Origin: Nothopassalora personata
Lineage: Eukaryota > Ascomycota > Dothideomycetes > Mycosphaerellales > Mycosphaerellaceae
Assembly (NCBI GenBank): GCA_033816765.1
Contig: CM066298.1
Location: 2,453,801 to 2,517,800, forward strand
DNA: 64,000 nt
Reading direction: 5' to 3'
Program-made: the position numbers and the translations under genes
Shown here: positions 40,932 to 52,058 of the stretch, in pieces
How the letters are laid out: each line of letters starts with the position of its first letter
Numbering within the stretch: the stretch's first letter is position 1
The notes under the pieces: model-generated
What the model was told of the DNA's origin: nothing
Databases searched by the model: none
The model's input: the letters and a program-made list of their open reading frames with translations, nothing else

Positions 40932-43900
40932 TTAGTTCTCAGCCTCGATCCTGCTGAACTGTGAAATTTCGGCTGCAGAAAGGTCATGAGGCCTGACCCA
41001 TAGCTTCTTGGATTCCGGTTCAGGATACGATCCCCTTTCGTCAATTCCTACAGGTAGCACGTCTTCGTCGGCGATGGGCTCGATCTCGTTCGAATCACTG
41101 CTGTCTTCGCTATCAGCGACTTCTCCCTCCCCCATTACGAGATCGATCCCATCATCCAGGCCTGGTACTCCTATGTTATCCGGGCGAAGCTCTGGAACTA
41201 GCTTAAGGTTTTCTCGTGCCTGAACTCCCTTCATTGGCGTGCCATCAAGTTCCTCAAGAATATAGGTACCAAACTTCCTGGAGACACTGGACACCCGATA
41301 TGGACCTTGCCATCGGTAACCGATCTTGCGTGAGAAGTCATCCTTATATGGCTTGTCGAACCTCATGACAAGGTCGCCCTTCTGGAAACCAGCAAAGTCA
41401 ACATTTCGGTGAGAATCGAAGTAGTCCTTGCTAAGTTCTCTTAGTCGCTTCCTTCGAGCATGCAGCTCTTCCAAACTAAGGTCTCGAGCCTGGAGTTGAC
41501 GCGCACGTATGGCAAGCAGGTCCTCAGTCGTTCTCACCGATCCCCATCGATAATTCGCCCACGTCGGGTACTCAACCTCAATTGGCAGAATCGTGCGATG
41601 GCCATACAGGACCTGAGCCGGCGTCATTCCAGTAGTACGACAGGTCGTGGTCCTATCAGCCCATAACACAGCGGGTACCCATTGCTCCCATCCGCGGTAT
41701 GTGTTCCTTGTAAGCTTTGCTAACGCTGCAAGAATCGGACGGTGCCCAACCTCGACCGGAGCATTAGACTGCGGATGGTACGGTGATATTCGGATCCTTC
41801 GAACACCAAGTCCTACGAGCAACCGCTCAACCTCAGCCGCATGAACCGTAGCGTTATCAAGCACAATTTCAGCACAGCAGCCGTGCCTACAGAAGACATC
41901 TTCGTATAGAAACTTGGCAACTGTCTTCGAGCTGGGAGGTGCCCTTGTCACTCTAGCCTCGATCCAGTTGCTGAGTGCTTCGCGCGCAACTAGGAGGTAT
42001 CCATTTTTGTGCACCTGGACGGGGTCCGAGTACCACTTCTCACCAATGACCTGAGGGCTCGATGAGTGAAGCTCACCAGCGCGCTGGTTGCCTTCGCGAA
42101 ACCTACAAGGAGCACAACTTCGAACCCACGCAGAGACATCGGCGAAGCACCCGTCCCAGTAATACCGATCGGAAATAAGGTTGTACACGACCTCAGCGCT
42201 GCGATGACCGTGTCTTTCATGGCATTCTATGACGATCTCCTTCTGAGCCTCATCATCGTCAATCACAAGTTGCAACGGTGCTCCTCGGCGCTTCTGGAAG
42301 AACAGCAATTGGTCTCGGACAAAGAAGTTGACGCTCTTCTTCACCAGCCGCCGGTACTCAGCACGGGTAACACCATCGGGCCGGGTCCTGGTTTCTATAA
42401 CCTGAGCAAGCTGCTGAGAGCCCTCAGAATATTGGTCCCCGAGATGTCGTGTTTTCTGGATTTCAACTGGATAGGTGTCGACCGGCTCCGGGTACCTGAA
42501 CAGCTTATCATCAATCATCTGGTCGACTTCGTCTTCGTCAGCTTTCCTGGGTTCTTGAGGTGTAGAGGGCCTTCGAGACAGGGCATCTGGGCCAGTGTGT
42601 CTAGTCCCCGCAACGTGCTTTACCTCGAACGTGAACAACCTGATCCATGCGACCCACCGGGCCATTGCCGAGTTTGGCAGGTCCGAAGCCGGCCGGTTAA
42701 GCTGCCATACAAGTGTCTTGGCATCAACCTCAAGGACAAAATCAACGCCAGTGATATATCTCTGGATCTTCTTAAGCCCCTTAAGGACCCCAAGGCATTC
42801 CCGCTTCCCAGCATCATATCTGGATTCTGACGCGCTCCAGATTCCACTCTCATACCGCACCGGGTGACGCCGTCGGGTACTGTCCATTGATTCTTGAGAA
42901 ACGATACATCCCCATCCAGTGCCGCTAGCATCAACTGAGACAAAGATGGACCCAGCACCAGGTGAGTAGCAGAGGGTAACTAAGGCTGGAGACTGCACAA
43001 GGTACCTAGCAACCTCTTCTTTTGAGAACTGCTCATTTTCTGTCCAGGTGAACTCGGCGTCCTTCTTCAGCAGTTTGTACATTGGTCGAGCGATGATAAC
43101 GAACCAGGGAATCCATATCCGGAAGTACACACACAGCCCCACATAGGTGCGGACCTCCTTGATACAGGTAGGCGTAGGCCAATCCAGGATCTTGGCCACA
43201 ACCTTTGGGTCAGGATAGCGACCATCCGGGCCAGTAACGTACCCAACAATCTTGAGCTTTTCGTATAACCATTGGGATTTGCCTCCAGCAACTACCGCAC
43301 CAGCTCTTTCCAGGTCAGCAAGAACCAGATCCAGGGAAACGATGTGCTCAACGACCCATTTTCTCAACCCAGGCTCTAGTTCGGCATTCCCATAGTCCTC
43401 AGTTGGTCCCTTAATACCGATGTCATCGAGAAACGGCTTCGCTCGATGCGAGATATGATCAAGCAGAATCTTTGTTACCGCACGCACGAACTGAGCAACT
43501 GAATTGGTAGCTCCTTGAGGCAGAGTCGTGTTGCGTACTAGGCCAAGAGGGGTCATGAAGGCTGTTAAGTCCCGGCAGGACTCATCCAAAGTAATCTGAT
43601 CATAACCTGAAAACAGGTCCACAAGTGAAGCGACTCGGCACCCGGCAAAATCCTCTGAGAAGCTATCCGTGTCCGGTGGAATGTTAGCATCGCGCATAGT
43701 AACCTCATTCAGGAGCACAGCTGAGTTGATCAACCGATATGGCACATCGCTTCCAGAGGCATCAACCTTCTTTGCGACCAGGAACCAGCTATTGGAATAA
43801 GCCCCTTGTGAGTATTCTAGGATGTTATTCTTGATCCGGGCTCTAATCATGCGCTCAACAATTGCCCTAAGACTTGGGTGCAACCGGATAGGGCGTGCCT

Positions 43901-46240
43901 GCCATGGCCTATGAGGGACCGTGTTAATCTTCTGAGGTGGCACGACGTCGTGCCTAATTTGCCTCATGTGACTGAAATCCCAAGCGAGGACTGCCTCCCG
44001 GTTGTAGAGCATCTCATCGAATAAGGCCCTTTCCATTGGCAATAGCTTGATGCCAACCTTGATTGAGGTAAGTCGTTCTGGAGTGATCCGGCTACCTCGC
44101 TCAATACTTGAGAATTTCTTAGTCAAGTACTTCCCATCAAACGGACCTTGTCCTTCAGGCATCTTGGATTCCAGGTACAGTGCCCTGCGCTTCCATTCCA
44201 TATCTCCCTCAACTCGTGATTCTGGGCGTTCGTGAACGCTCGCGTCCACTGGCTTTTTCTTGTCCGCCTTACGCTTGTACATCGTGAAGACCTGCGGCAT
44301 CCTAATGTTAGCTATATGTAGGCCTGCTTGTTGCTTCCGTGCCTGAGCATTCAATGCAGATTGTCTCAGGATCTCGGAGGGCCAGTCCCCTTGAACTGAA
44401 TAAACGTTAGCAATAGAATCTCCCTCAAACGCGCCTGTTCCAATTTCTGCAACTCGTTCCTTTGCTACAGCAGTCCTAAGCAATCCCAATAAGTGAGCTG
44501 AATGGTTGCTAGGCGTTAGAGCCTTGCCGGGTTCCTGCAGATGCGTCGTGTCGTGGTCGTATCCGTTTTCCTCACTATAGCTATTTACCGGTCCCGGGAC
44601 CGGCAAATCAAAGTCCGAGGTTTCTCCGAGATAGTGCGAGAACCTCACTGATTTTGTCAAACCCGGCTTTAGCAAATCGGTGGGTTGAGCGCCGTAACCC
44701 ACCATTCCATTTCCCGACGCTTTCAATAGTTCCTGAAGGGTTTTGCACCTGTCCGAGCCAACTAGGGCAGTAAACATGACACTTTCACCTTTGCGGCTGG
44801 CAATAGTCCCCTCCCATGAACCATCATCGCAGTTACGGGCAGTGAGCCGCACCTTGCGGGCCCACGGACGTCCTAGGATTGTTGGCGAGTTTGGATCCGA
44901 GGAGATGAACATGTCCACTTGGCAGTGAACCCCAAATACCCAAACATCCAAATTGCCCACAACACCTTTGAACTGGGCCCGCCCTCCAGCACCTCGAAAG
45001 GCAAGCTGAGCACTCGACATTACTGGTAACCCAAACCTATGAGCGTTCCTCTGGCCGATGATATTCACCTCGGAACCCTCATCAATTAGGCACCTGATCT
45101 GGTTCTTGTTCGTCCCAAATTCCGCTACTACCCAAGGACTAGGGACCATAGCAAAGTTGTCAAGGACACTAGAGAGCCCGATCTTCTCAACATCCTCATA
45201 TAGCTCAGCAGCAGGGACCGCACCCTTGGAGCAAAGCATGGTTGAATACACTCCGACATACTGGGCCTGACCATCTTCGCGGAAGACCTCCTCATTATAC
45301 TCAGGTTCATCTTCACAGGTGACCACTTGTCCAGTGCGAACCTCAGGGTCCTTTCCTGCAAGACGTCGCACTGTAGCGAGCTTCTCCTGAAGAGCGGGGG
45401 TGTTAGCAACGCGACCGAAGAGGGCAGCCTCGAACCAGCGACCATATCGAAACCAATCTTGGGCGTTCACACTGGGAAACGTTGTCTGGAGGATCTGATC
45501 AATCCAGTAGATGATACCCTCTTCCTTTGTAACCGGGCCATCACCAGCTGAACCATACTGTCGGACGTAGTTGTCAATCCTCATAGTCTTGGCATTCTGC
45601 ATACGCTTCCTTTGTGCGAAGGGGGCGTTCACGGGACCAACAGGCATATCCTTAGGCAGTCCTTTGTTAGCATCGTTCCCTGGTCTGTTCACTTGGGCAT
45701 CACTTCCCCTTCCTAGGGTTACCCCGGATTCAGCTGATGACTGAGTTTCGCTCATTTGAGCACTGACTTCGTCAATCATTTCAACCTCCTGCTGGTCAAT
45801 CTCAGCTTGCCGGATCTCCTGTTCCAATTGCAGGCGAACTTTCTCAGCAGCCTCAGCTCGGGCTCGCAGATCCTGGGCTGAGGACCGGGTCCTCGGGTAC
45901 GGATTCTTCAGAATACCTACGGGTGCCTTCCCTTTCACTTTGTCAGACTGCACAGGATAGGCAGATACCTCGTCAAGCTCGCCCAAGTCGGTTGCCTGCT
46001 CCGCTTCACTTTCTCCGAATGAGACCCAATATGTCCCAGCAGCCTTCTCCTTTTGGCCAGACCGCGCGTCCTGAGGGCCATACTCCATTAAATGCCTGAA
46101 GTTAGGAGGGGGCTTAGAATGATCAGGAGGCGTGACCTTAGTCACCCCAGCGTAGTCCCTACCCATCCATTGCTTACGCAGTGCGGGAATCTCATACTGG
46201 TTGTCAAACTCGATCGGTCCATAATGTTCTTCGAGCAGAG
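40932..46240 (-). CDS. Family-A Gag-Pol polyprotein, 5'-partial (assembly gap)
   Basis: An open frame of about 1,770 codons from the gap edge. A coiled-coil-like gag part (RAEAAEKVRLQLEQEIRQ) lies near 45,800. The aspartic protease (IDEGSEVNIIG, with D-E-G rather than D-S/T-G) is at 45,058-45,087. Reverse transcriptase has LVDLFSGYDQITLDE and FLDDIGIKG near 43,430 as the catalytic box. RNase H (VSVDASGTGWG near 42,930, GPDALSRRPS near 42,580) follows. Integrase has an HHCC finger (HERHGHR ... CAPC, near 42,100-42,220), LDNATVH near 41,850 and a VEVGHR Glu context near 41,750; the first Asp region (YSDPVQV) is unusual. A GPYRV-type C-terminal module lies near 41,300. There is no chromodomain. 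The published-style start cannot be given: the frame that appears to continue through the gap to 46,418 joins two unrelated elements. Confidence 0.85.
44583..44608. repeat. 26-bp palindrome inside the family-A pol frame
   Basis: An ATTTACCGGTCCC half site and its near-complement, one mismatch, encode DLPVPGPVN in the polyprotein between protease and reverse transcriptase. Confidence 0.8.
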
Positions 46241-46340
46241 NNNNNNNNNNNNNNNNNNNNNNNNNNNNNNNNNNNNNNNNNNNNNNNNNNNNNNNNNNNN
46301 NNNNNNNNNNNNNNNNNNNNNNNNNNNNNNNNNNNNNNNN
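46241..46340. other. Assembly gap (100 N)
   Basis: Exactly 100 N, the conventional size for a gap of unknown length. The left side is minus-strand gypsy family A; the right side is the 3' end of a plus-strand copia. Confidence 0.99.
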
Positions 46341-46372
46341 TTTACCTACAAGCTGCACGAGCTGAGGGAGTG
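46341..46372 (+). other. Polypurine-tract region of a plus-strand copia
   Basis: GAGCTGAGGGAGTG directly precedes TGTCACGATC. It is closely similar to the GAGCTGAGGGGGTG tract of the copia at 7,370-7,385 (coding strand). Confidence 0.65.
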
Positions 46373-46599
46373 TGTCACGATCTAGTGCAATTAGGCTGAA
46401 AGCTTGAGATCCAATCACGTGACTAGATTGGTCATTTACTTACACCTGTTCTTTTCAAGCACATACAGTCGAAGATAGACACATGCAATACACTATCTGC
46501 TTCTGAACCGGTCCTTCAACCAATCAATATATGAGCCCAAGCAAGTGAATGACTCAACCAACAATCAGCCTGCTAACCAATAACCATCACGCGTCACTA
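46373..46599 (+). repeat. Diverged copia 3' LTR
   Basis: It starts TGTCACGATC and shares with the young copia LTR the blocks TCACGTGACT, AGACACATGCAATACAC and ATATGAGCC in the same order. The right end is uncertain (about 46,595-46,600). It is not noticeably RIPed. Confidence 0.6.
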
Positions 46600-47753
46600 A
46601 GCCCTCTCCACTTCCCCGAGCACCACTTCCCGAGCACCACTTGCCCCGAGCACCACTTCCCCGCCCTAGCGCCACCTACCGCCGACGAATTTGATGGCCC
46701 AAACACTCCAAATCGCACCTCGAAACCCCTAAACCTATGTATGGTTCCAAGGCAAGTAGCAACGTGCGAGTGGGCCGCAGGCCTAGGTTGTGTACCCTAA
46801 AGCACATAAAACGAAGGTTGTTACCATGTTGGTGTTTAATTGATTGATTATTCCATTTTCGTGCTATGTGAGTCAAAGACTATGCAGCACGGCTTGGCGT
46901 AATCGCCAAGCCACCCTAAGGCCCCCCTAGGGGTTGATGTACCTTTCGCCTCACTAGATACAAAGGATTTTTGAATGATGTTGGTGTGTTTGATAAGATT
47001 TGATTGAGATTCCATTCGGAAGTGGTGCTGCTGCGGCGAAGTAGTGCTCGGGGAAGAAGTGAAGAGGCCTTCTGCACGATCAGTTTCGGGCTTCGAAGCC
47101 GGAGTTCATCTATATAAGACGCTTCACCACCTGCTACCGGCAACTCGCGGGTGATGGTCCCTGCAACCTGTTTTGTGGTGAACGTCATCTGTATGAGACG
47201 ACGACATCACTCGCCCACACTGTCTGGCTACAACGGACTGTAGGTATCTGTCAGACAAAGTCAGGGGGGTAATCCAATCGTCGTCGGGCAAGGATGCACG
47301 GACGAGACCGAATGTCCTGCTTGCGTTACGAGATTCCCTTAGCGTGCTTTGTTGTCGTTTAGCGTACTTTGTTGTCGTTGTGTCGTTGTCGGCGTAGTCT
47401 CGAGAGGGCGGAACTTCTTCTATCGTTGAGAAAATATATGGGACATCCCTATAGACCCTCGTGTACTTACTAGCAGTTTTTTTTGAACGCTACAGGCGTA
47501 GAAATATCGAAGAATCTAGAGTGTCGAGTCGTAGAGTCTGGAGTCGATAGACTAGAAAGCCCTTGCTAGCGCATAATAATATTCACTACAGGCCTATTAA
47601 TATGGCCCAGATTGCACAAGCGCCTCGAAAGCCTTGCGCGGCCTTGTCTGATACCTGCCGCATACTGGTAACAAAGCTAACAGGATAAGTTTCTTACTCC
47701 CATCATTACAGATCCTAACAAACAATCCACTCCTTTTCACACTCCTTTCAAAA
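46600..47753. other. Repeat-to-gene transition, no gene recognised
   Basis: Three to four copies of a CCCCGAGCACCACTTC unit lie at 46,612-46,660, and an inverted, partial version at about 47,030-47,065. A small perfect hairpin (GGCTTGGCG TAAT CGCCAAGCC) is near 46,892-46,913. From about 47,400 to 47,600 the DNA has decayed, TA-leaning patches. The open frames here (for example 46,916-47,188 minus) show no coding features. The last 150 bases are the presumed promoter of the protease gene. Confidence 0.45.
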
Positions 47754-48632
47754 ATGGTCGCCGTCGACTACTTCCTCGCCATCTTGGCACTGTCCCTATG
47801 CACGCTGGCATGCCCCCTGGGACCCCATGATCTCTCCCGCCGCGCCAACACCAAGAACGCCTCCAGCTCAATCCCCTCCGCAACCACCTGGTCACCACCC
47901 TCCTCCATGACAAAAGCCTTGGACCAAGTCTGGAACGAAACTCTCAAAGAAAACCCCAGCTGGTCCGACGACAAAAACTGGATCTTCGATCAACTCATTG
48001 CCAACAATGGCAGCATCAACTACTGCGTTCGCTGGAACACCGCCCAGTCTTCGACTGCGAGGAACAGAACTCTCACTGCATCGGCGCTGCAGCGTAGTCT
48101 TCAGAAGTGGGTTAATACGCTCGTTGGGTTCGAGGGATTCCCACTCTCGACCGTTAATGTTAAGGTCGTCGGATACGCAGTCAAGGACAAGAGCCTACTG
48201 AAAGGTGACGTCTCGGGAATTGATGTCTACAACACAACCGATACGGACGGGGTTCCGGAATGTGATACAAGATGCTATCGCGGCGCGCATCTTGATGGGG
48301 ATCTTTCGAGTTGCCCGGGTGGTAAGGCGAGCCGTTATGATATTTCCCTTTGGCTTGACGATTCTTTGACGGGTAACACGGGAGGCTATGGTTTTGATTG
48401 GGGAGAGGAGCTGCCGCCGACCTATTTCTTCTCCACATTTCAGGATGACAATGTGCATATTCTGTTGCATGAGATGGGCCATGGGTTTGGACTTTTGGAT
48501 TTCTATACTTGGACTCCTGAGGGACAGGAGAATTTTATTATGAAGGCGGGCAGTGCAACGCAGATTACGGAGTTTGATGCGTGGATGCTAAGAGATTGGT
48601 GGAGGAGGCTGAAGGCTGTTCGTAAGTGGTAG
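47754..48632 (+). CDS. Secreted metzincin-like zinc protease
   Basis: 292 residues, no intron. An N-terminal hydrophobic signal peptide (about 1-19, ending LCTLAC) is followed by a dibasic Kex2-type site (SRR near 30), so a short propeptide may be removed. Residues 239-249 read HEMGHGFGLLD, an H-E-x-x-H-x-x-G-x-x-D zinc site in which Asp replaces the third His, as known from snapalysin-like metzincins. A downstream FIMKAG segment could be the Met-turn. Six Cys in the mature part (for example CDTRC at about 173-177) suggest disulfides. The protein is likely extracellular. Proteins of this size and type in plant-associated fungi are often annotated only as secreted or cellulose-binding-like; the substrate is unknown. 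It is the first host gene after the repeat block. Confidence 0.78.
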   Translation: MVAVDYFLAILALSLCTLACPLGPHDLSRRANTKNASSSIPSATTWSPPSSMTKALDQVWNETLKENPSWSDDKNWIFDQLIANNGSINYCVRWNTAQSSTARNRTLTASALQRSLQKWVNTLVGFEGFPLSTVNVKVVGYAVKDKSLLKGDVSGIDVYNTTDTDGVPECDTRCYRGAHLDGDLSSCPGGKASRYDISLWLDDSLTGNTGGYGFDWGEELPPTYFFSTFQDDNVHILLHEMGHGFGLLDFYTWTPEGQENFIMKAGSATQITEFDAWMLRDWWRRLKAVRKW

Positions 48633-48849
48633 AGAGGACCGAGCAGTGCAAGGATTCTGTATGATGATTGTGGGCCGTCAAGAGACTTTGCATCGAATGC
48701 ACTGGTCTTCTGTCGTTACTGTGTGCTATCTACGCTGTACTCGGCCGTTATTCAATCAAGACTCTCAATACCCGAAATCATTACTCATGCTAACATACCC
48801 ATAGATGCAACAATTCTAAGCCTTTCCTACATTGACAGATGTGTGCGCC

Positions 48850-51800
48850 CTACATTCCCAGGACTGGCGACAAGTCGCGTCTGATCGACCCGGGGCTTGC
48901 ACCTCGCGCCTTGAGTCGACTAGATGGTGAAGTGCTGTTGCCTTCGGCATCCACGACGACTGGGCTGTCAGTGGTGCTGGGCGCTTCCTCGTCGACAGGA
49001 TCAGCTGGAATCGGAGTCACGGTCACAGTGGGCACTGGCTCGTCGAGCAGGACTAGACTCCCAGTGGGCGGGAAAGAAGGCTCGGCTGGAACCGGAACCA
49101 CGGTTGCGGTGATAGGCCCGAGGGTAGTCTCGATCGTACTGGGAGATAGCACTGGAGGAATTACAACAGTGGTCGGTGTCTCGGAGCTTGCGGTTGTTGC
49201 CTCGCTACTCCCCGTCGCAGTGTCGATTGGTGCCGGGCCTTCGATTTGGCCTGAAGATGGCAATGGAGTCACAACGATAGTAAGGGGCTCCTCTATCTCC
49301 ACAGAAACAGGGCTTGGGAGTGGAACAGGAGGAGCACTCGCTGACGATGAGTAGCTCGTGGCGATGGAGATTATGGAACCATTGGACGGAGCTGGAAAGC
49401 CAAAGCTGGGACTAGAGGTTGGGAGTGTTGGTAGGACCGTCATGTTCACACTGATTGGTGTGATGTTTGGTGGAATTGCCGTTGCATTGACTGATGGGGA
49501 CGACGGGCCAACACTAGGACTCAAGCTCGTGATCGAGCGGACAGAGTCCGTGTCGATAGCGACTGAAGAAGTGCTTCCTGCGACAGTCGTGACGTTTAAC
49601 GATGGCGTTGCAATACCCACACTCCGGTCCAAGCTCGAAAGCGTGGGCGGAGAGGTTGTGATACTAGTGTTCGAGGTAGGGTTCTGTCCAACAGTCGTGG
49701 CATTTGACGATCGAAACGGAAGTTCGACACTCGGAATCAGACTCGTAAGTGTAGGCAGAGCGGTCGTGCTGAGACCAGTCGAACCAGTGTTCTGAGCAAT
49801 GGCTGTCGCATTTGATGACGGTCTTGGAATGCTACCGCTAATGCTGAAGGTGGTCGTTGGAGGTAGAGGAGGTGTACTGGCACTAGCCGGCGTAGTGATC
49901 TCGGTGCTGACCGTCGAGTAGCTTGAACGCGACGGTGTTGGGCCATAGCGAGTCAGCGTTCCATTTGTGATGGTGATGTAGTCCGTGATAGTGGTGAAGG
50001 TGGCCGCGGGAATAGAGGGGACAGTCGTCGAGATGCTTGTCAGTGAGGTGACATCTGCCGTGCTTGACACCGGAGACGCGATACTGGTCGAGGTGCTGGA
50101 GTTGCTCGAAATGCTCGATAGCGAGCTGATGTCTGTGGTCGCCGCTACCGAGGAGGTCGTGCGTATAGACGAGCTAGGCAATGATGAGCTTATGGCAGTT
50201 AGCCTCGAGAGCGATGCTCGAACAGGCACAGCTATCTTACCTCAAAATTACGGGCTCAGCGGTCGCTGTGGGCTCTGGATCGAAGTAGGCGGCAACACGG
50301 TAGACCTGAATAGCGCCCTCGCCACCACAGGTCTGGCTCGAGTTGGCCTTGCAAACGTAATTGCACTGCCCTCCTGCTGCCACTGGAGCATATGCAAAGT
50401 TGCTGCCACAGAAGCACTCGCCTCCATATTCCAGACCAAAGTAGGTGTAATCATCACAGAAATCTGCACAAGTCTCGGCGGTAACGCTGAATGAATCATT
50501 CGGAGTATCGTATTCCGTCGCATCAGCTAGGAGTCGATCAATCCGGTCGTCTTCGTAGCAACCCAGGATGTCGAACTTTCCAACATCAAGAGGTGCCATC
50601 ACGTCAGAAGTTTCAGGTACCTCTGGCTCGGGTGACGGGCCTGGAGCCGTGGCGTTCAGAAGTCGTCCTGATAGCAGACCCTTTGCGGCTGATGAGACAG
50701 GCACCGGGTAGCCCTTCAGATAACAGCCAGCACCTTGAAGTGTGACCGCATAACAACCATCGTAAGTTGAGCATGCCTCTAGACACTCGCCAAAAGCGCC
50801 TCCGTTACCGCTAGGCGAATCAGTATCGAAGGCATAAATGTCTTTTCCAGCGAAATCCTGATCGCAAGCAATTTCAAATTCTTCACTGTTCATAGTGGTA
50901 TACGTAGTGCCTGAAGCTGCAGGGCATTGCGGTCGAGGGGTGACAAGTCGTGCTCCGGAGATGCCTGGCGTGAAGTAGCAGCCGTCCGCAGCCTTTTGAA
51001 GTGTGCATAGGCGTAGTAGTTGTTAGTCTGTGTATCGTTTGATGGGACTAAGGAGTACTTATCATTCTCAGAGAGATTTGCGGCATCACAGCCGTCGTTA
51101 CGGTCACACAGGTTCAGGCACGTCGTGATGTTTGCGACGTTACGACGGCTAGCCGTGCTGGCTCCGGCAGCCTGGTAGTCCTGGTAGGTGAAAAAGCGAG
51201 CGAAAGAGTTGGCCACCACCTCAGTTTCGTTGCTTGGGCATGGAACGACCGTTCGAGCCACAGAAGTGGACGACGAGCTGCGAGTCGAAGTCGATGTGGT
51301 CTTAGCAGTGCTGCTGGTAGTCGATGTGGTTGTGATCACCGGCTCGGGGGCTGGCACGCGCTGGCCTTTGATCGCTCCGTTGATCCCTGGACGGGATAAT
51401 GCTTGGCCAATACTACTCTTCAGGTAGCCTGTTCATGGTTAGATCGTTCTAGATGGGCTGCAGGCAATGGCCAGCTTACATGCTTCACCCGACAGCGACA
51501 CATCAACACATCTTGTCTCATTGCCGCAAGCATTGATGCAACCTTCCAGATCTTCAACGGAAACCATTCTGAGGTCTCCTCCTGCATGATCTGTATCACA
51601 TTCAATGGTGAAATTATGGCTGGAGGTGGAGACGAATGATTTGCCATTCGATGCGGGACAGGCAGGCGGCGGGTTAGTGACCGGCGTGATCTTTCTAGCA
51701 CTCCGAATGTCCGAAGCGCGCAGTCTGGTACCCAGTGTGCCCTTCAGGTAGCCTGCGAGGTTCAGTACATTTAAGAATCGGAAGTGGCCGGTATCGTCTT

Positions 51801-52058
51801 ACAAGCTACACCCGAAAGCGATACATTTACACATCTGGGATTCGTATCGCAAGCGAGTATGCACCCCTCGAGGCTGTTGACAGTCACTGAACCTATGTCT
51901 CCACCCCGGTAGTCGATGCCGCATTCGATCTCGAAAATGTTGCCTTGTGGACCCCTGTATTGATGTCCATTCGAGGCAGGGCATGTTGGTCCGGCTGCAA
52001 CAGCCGTGCTGGCCAAAGCCATGAGCCCAAAGGCAGAAGCCGCCATAGAGCGGTACAT
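48850..52058 (-). CDS. Secreted PAN/WSC-domain protein with Ser/Thr-rich tail, five exons
   Basis: My exon model is 52,058-51,803, 51,752-51,480, 51,428-51,049, 50,992-50,241 and 50,173-48,850 (2,985 bp, 994 residues; length divisible by three). Introns are 50, 51, 56 and 67 bp; donors are GTAAG except for a weak GTCCC in intron 3, which is therefore uncertain. The protein has a signal peptide (to about 22), then PAN/apple-like modules. The first begins CPASNGHQYRG with a GVACYLKG end; the second begins CPASNGKSF with a GEACYLK end. A Ser/Thr linker and two further cysteine-rich modules follow (GCYFTPG, GAGCYLKG). Next is a WSC domain (GCYEDD ... CADFCDDYTYFGLEYGG ... ECFCGSN ... CNYVCKANSSQTCGG), and last a roughly 440-residue Ser/Thr/Pro tail. 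WSC and PAN domains bind carbohydrate or protein; the tail should be heavily O-glycosylated. No membrane anchor is visible at the C-terminus, so it is probably cell-wall or secreted. Confidence 0.8.

Larger units (their letters stand above)
36579..46240 (-). mobile_element. Non-RIPed family-A Ty3/gypsy element with extra ORF2 (5' end lost in gap)
   Basis: A minus-strand element of at least 9.66 kb. From its visible 5' side it carries an open gag-pol (46,240-40,932), a 601-bp spacer, an open ORF2 (40,330-37,427), a 476-bp 3' non-coding region with polypurine tract, and the 3' LTR (36,950-36,579). Its 5' LTR and the start of gag lie in or beyond the gap. RIPed relatives show that about 1.5-2 kb more is expected. 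CpA/TpG content is ordinary and both long frames are open, so it escaped RIP and is the candidate active copy of the family. Confidence 0.85.

Noticed and set aside
40932..46418. A single 1,828-codon gene running through the assembly gap
   Set aside because: The part right of the gap is a copia polypurine tract and LTR in opposite orientation; only 40,932-46,240 is gypsy coding sequence.
48839..49354. 171-codon plus ORF opposite the PAN/WSC gene
   Set aside because: It is antisense to the Ser/Thr-rich exon; such low-complexity codons leave the opposite strand open.
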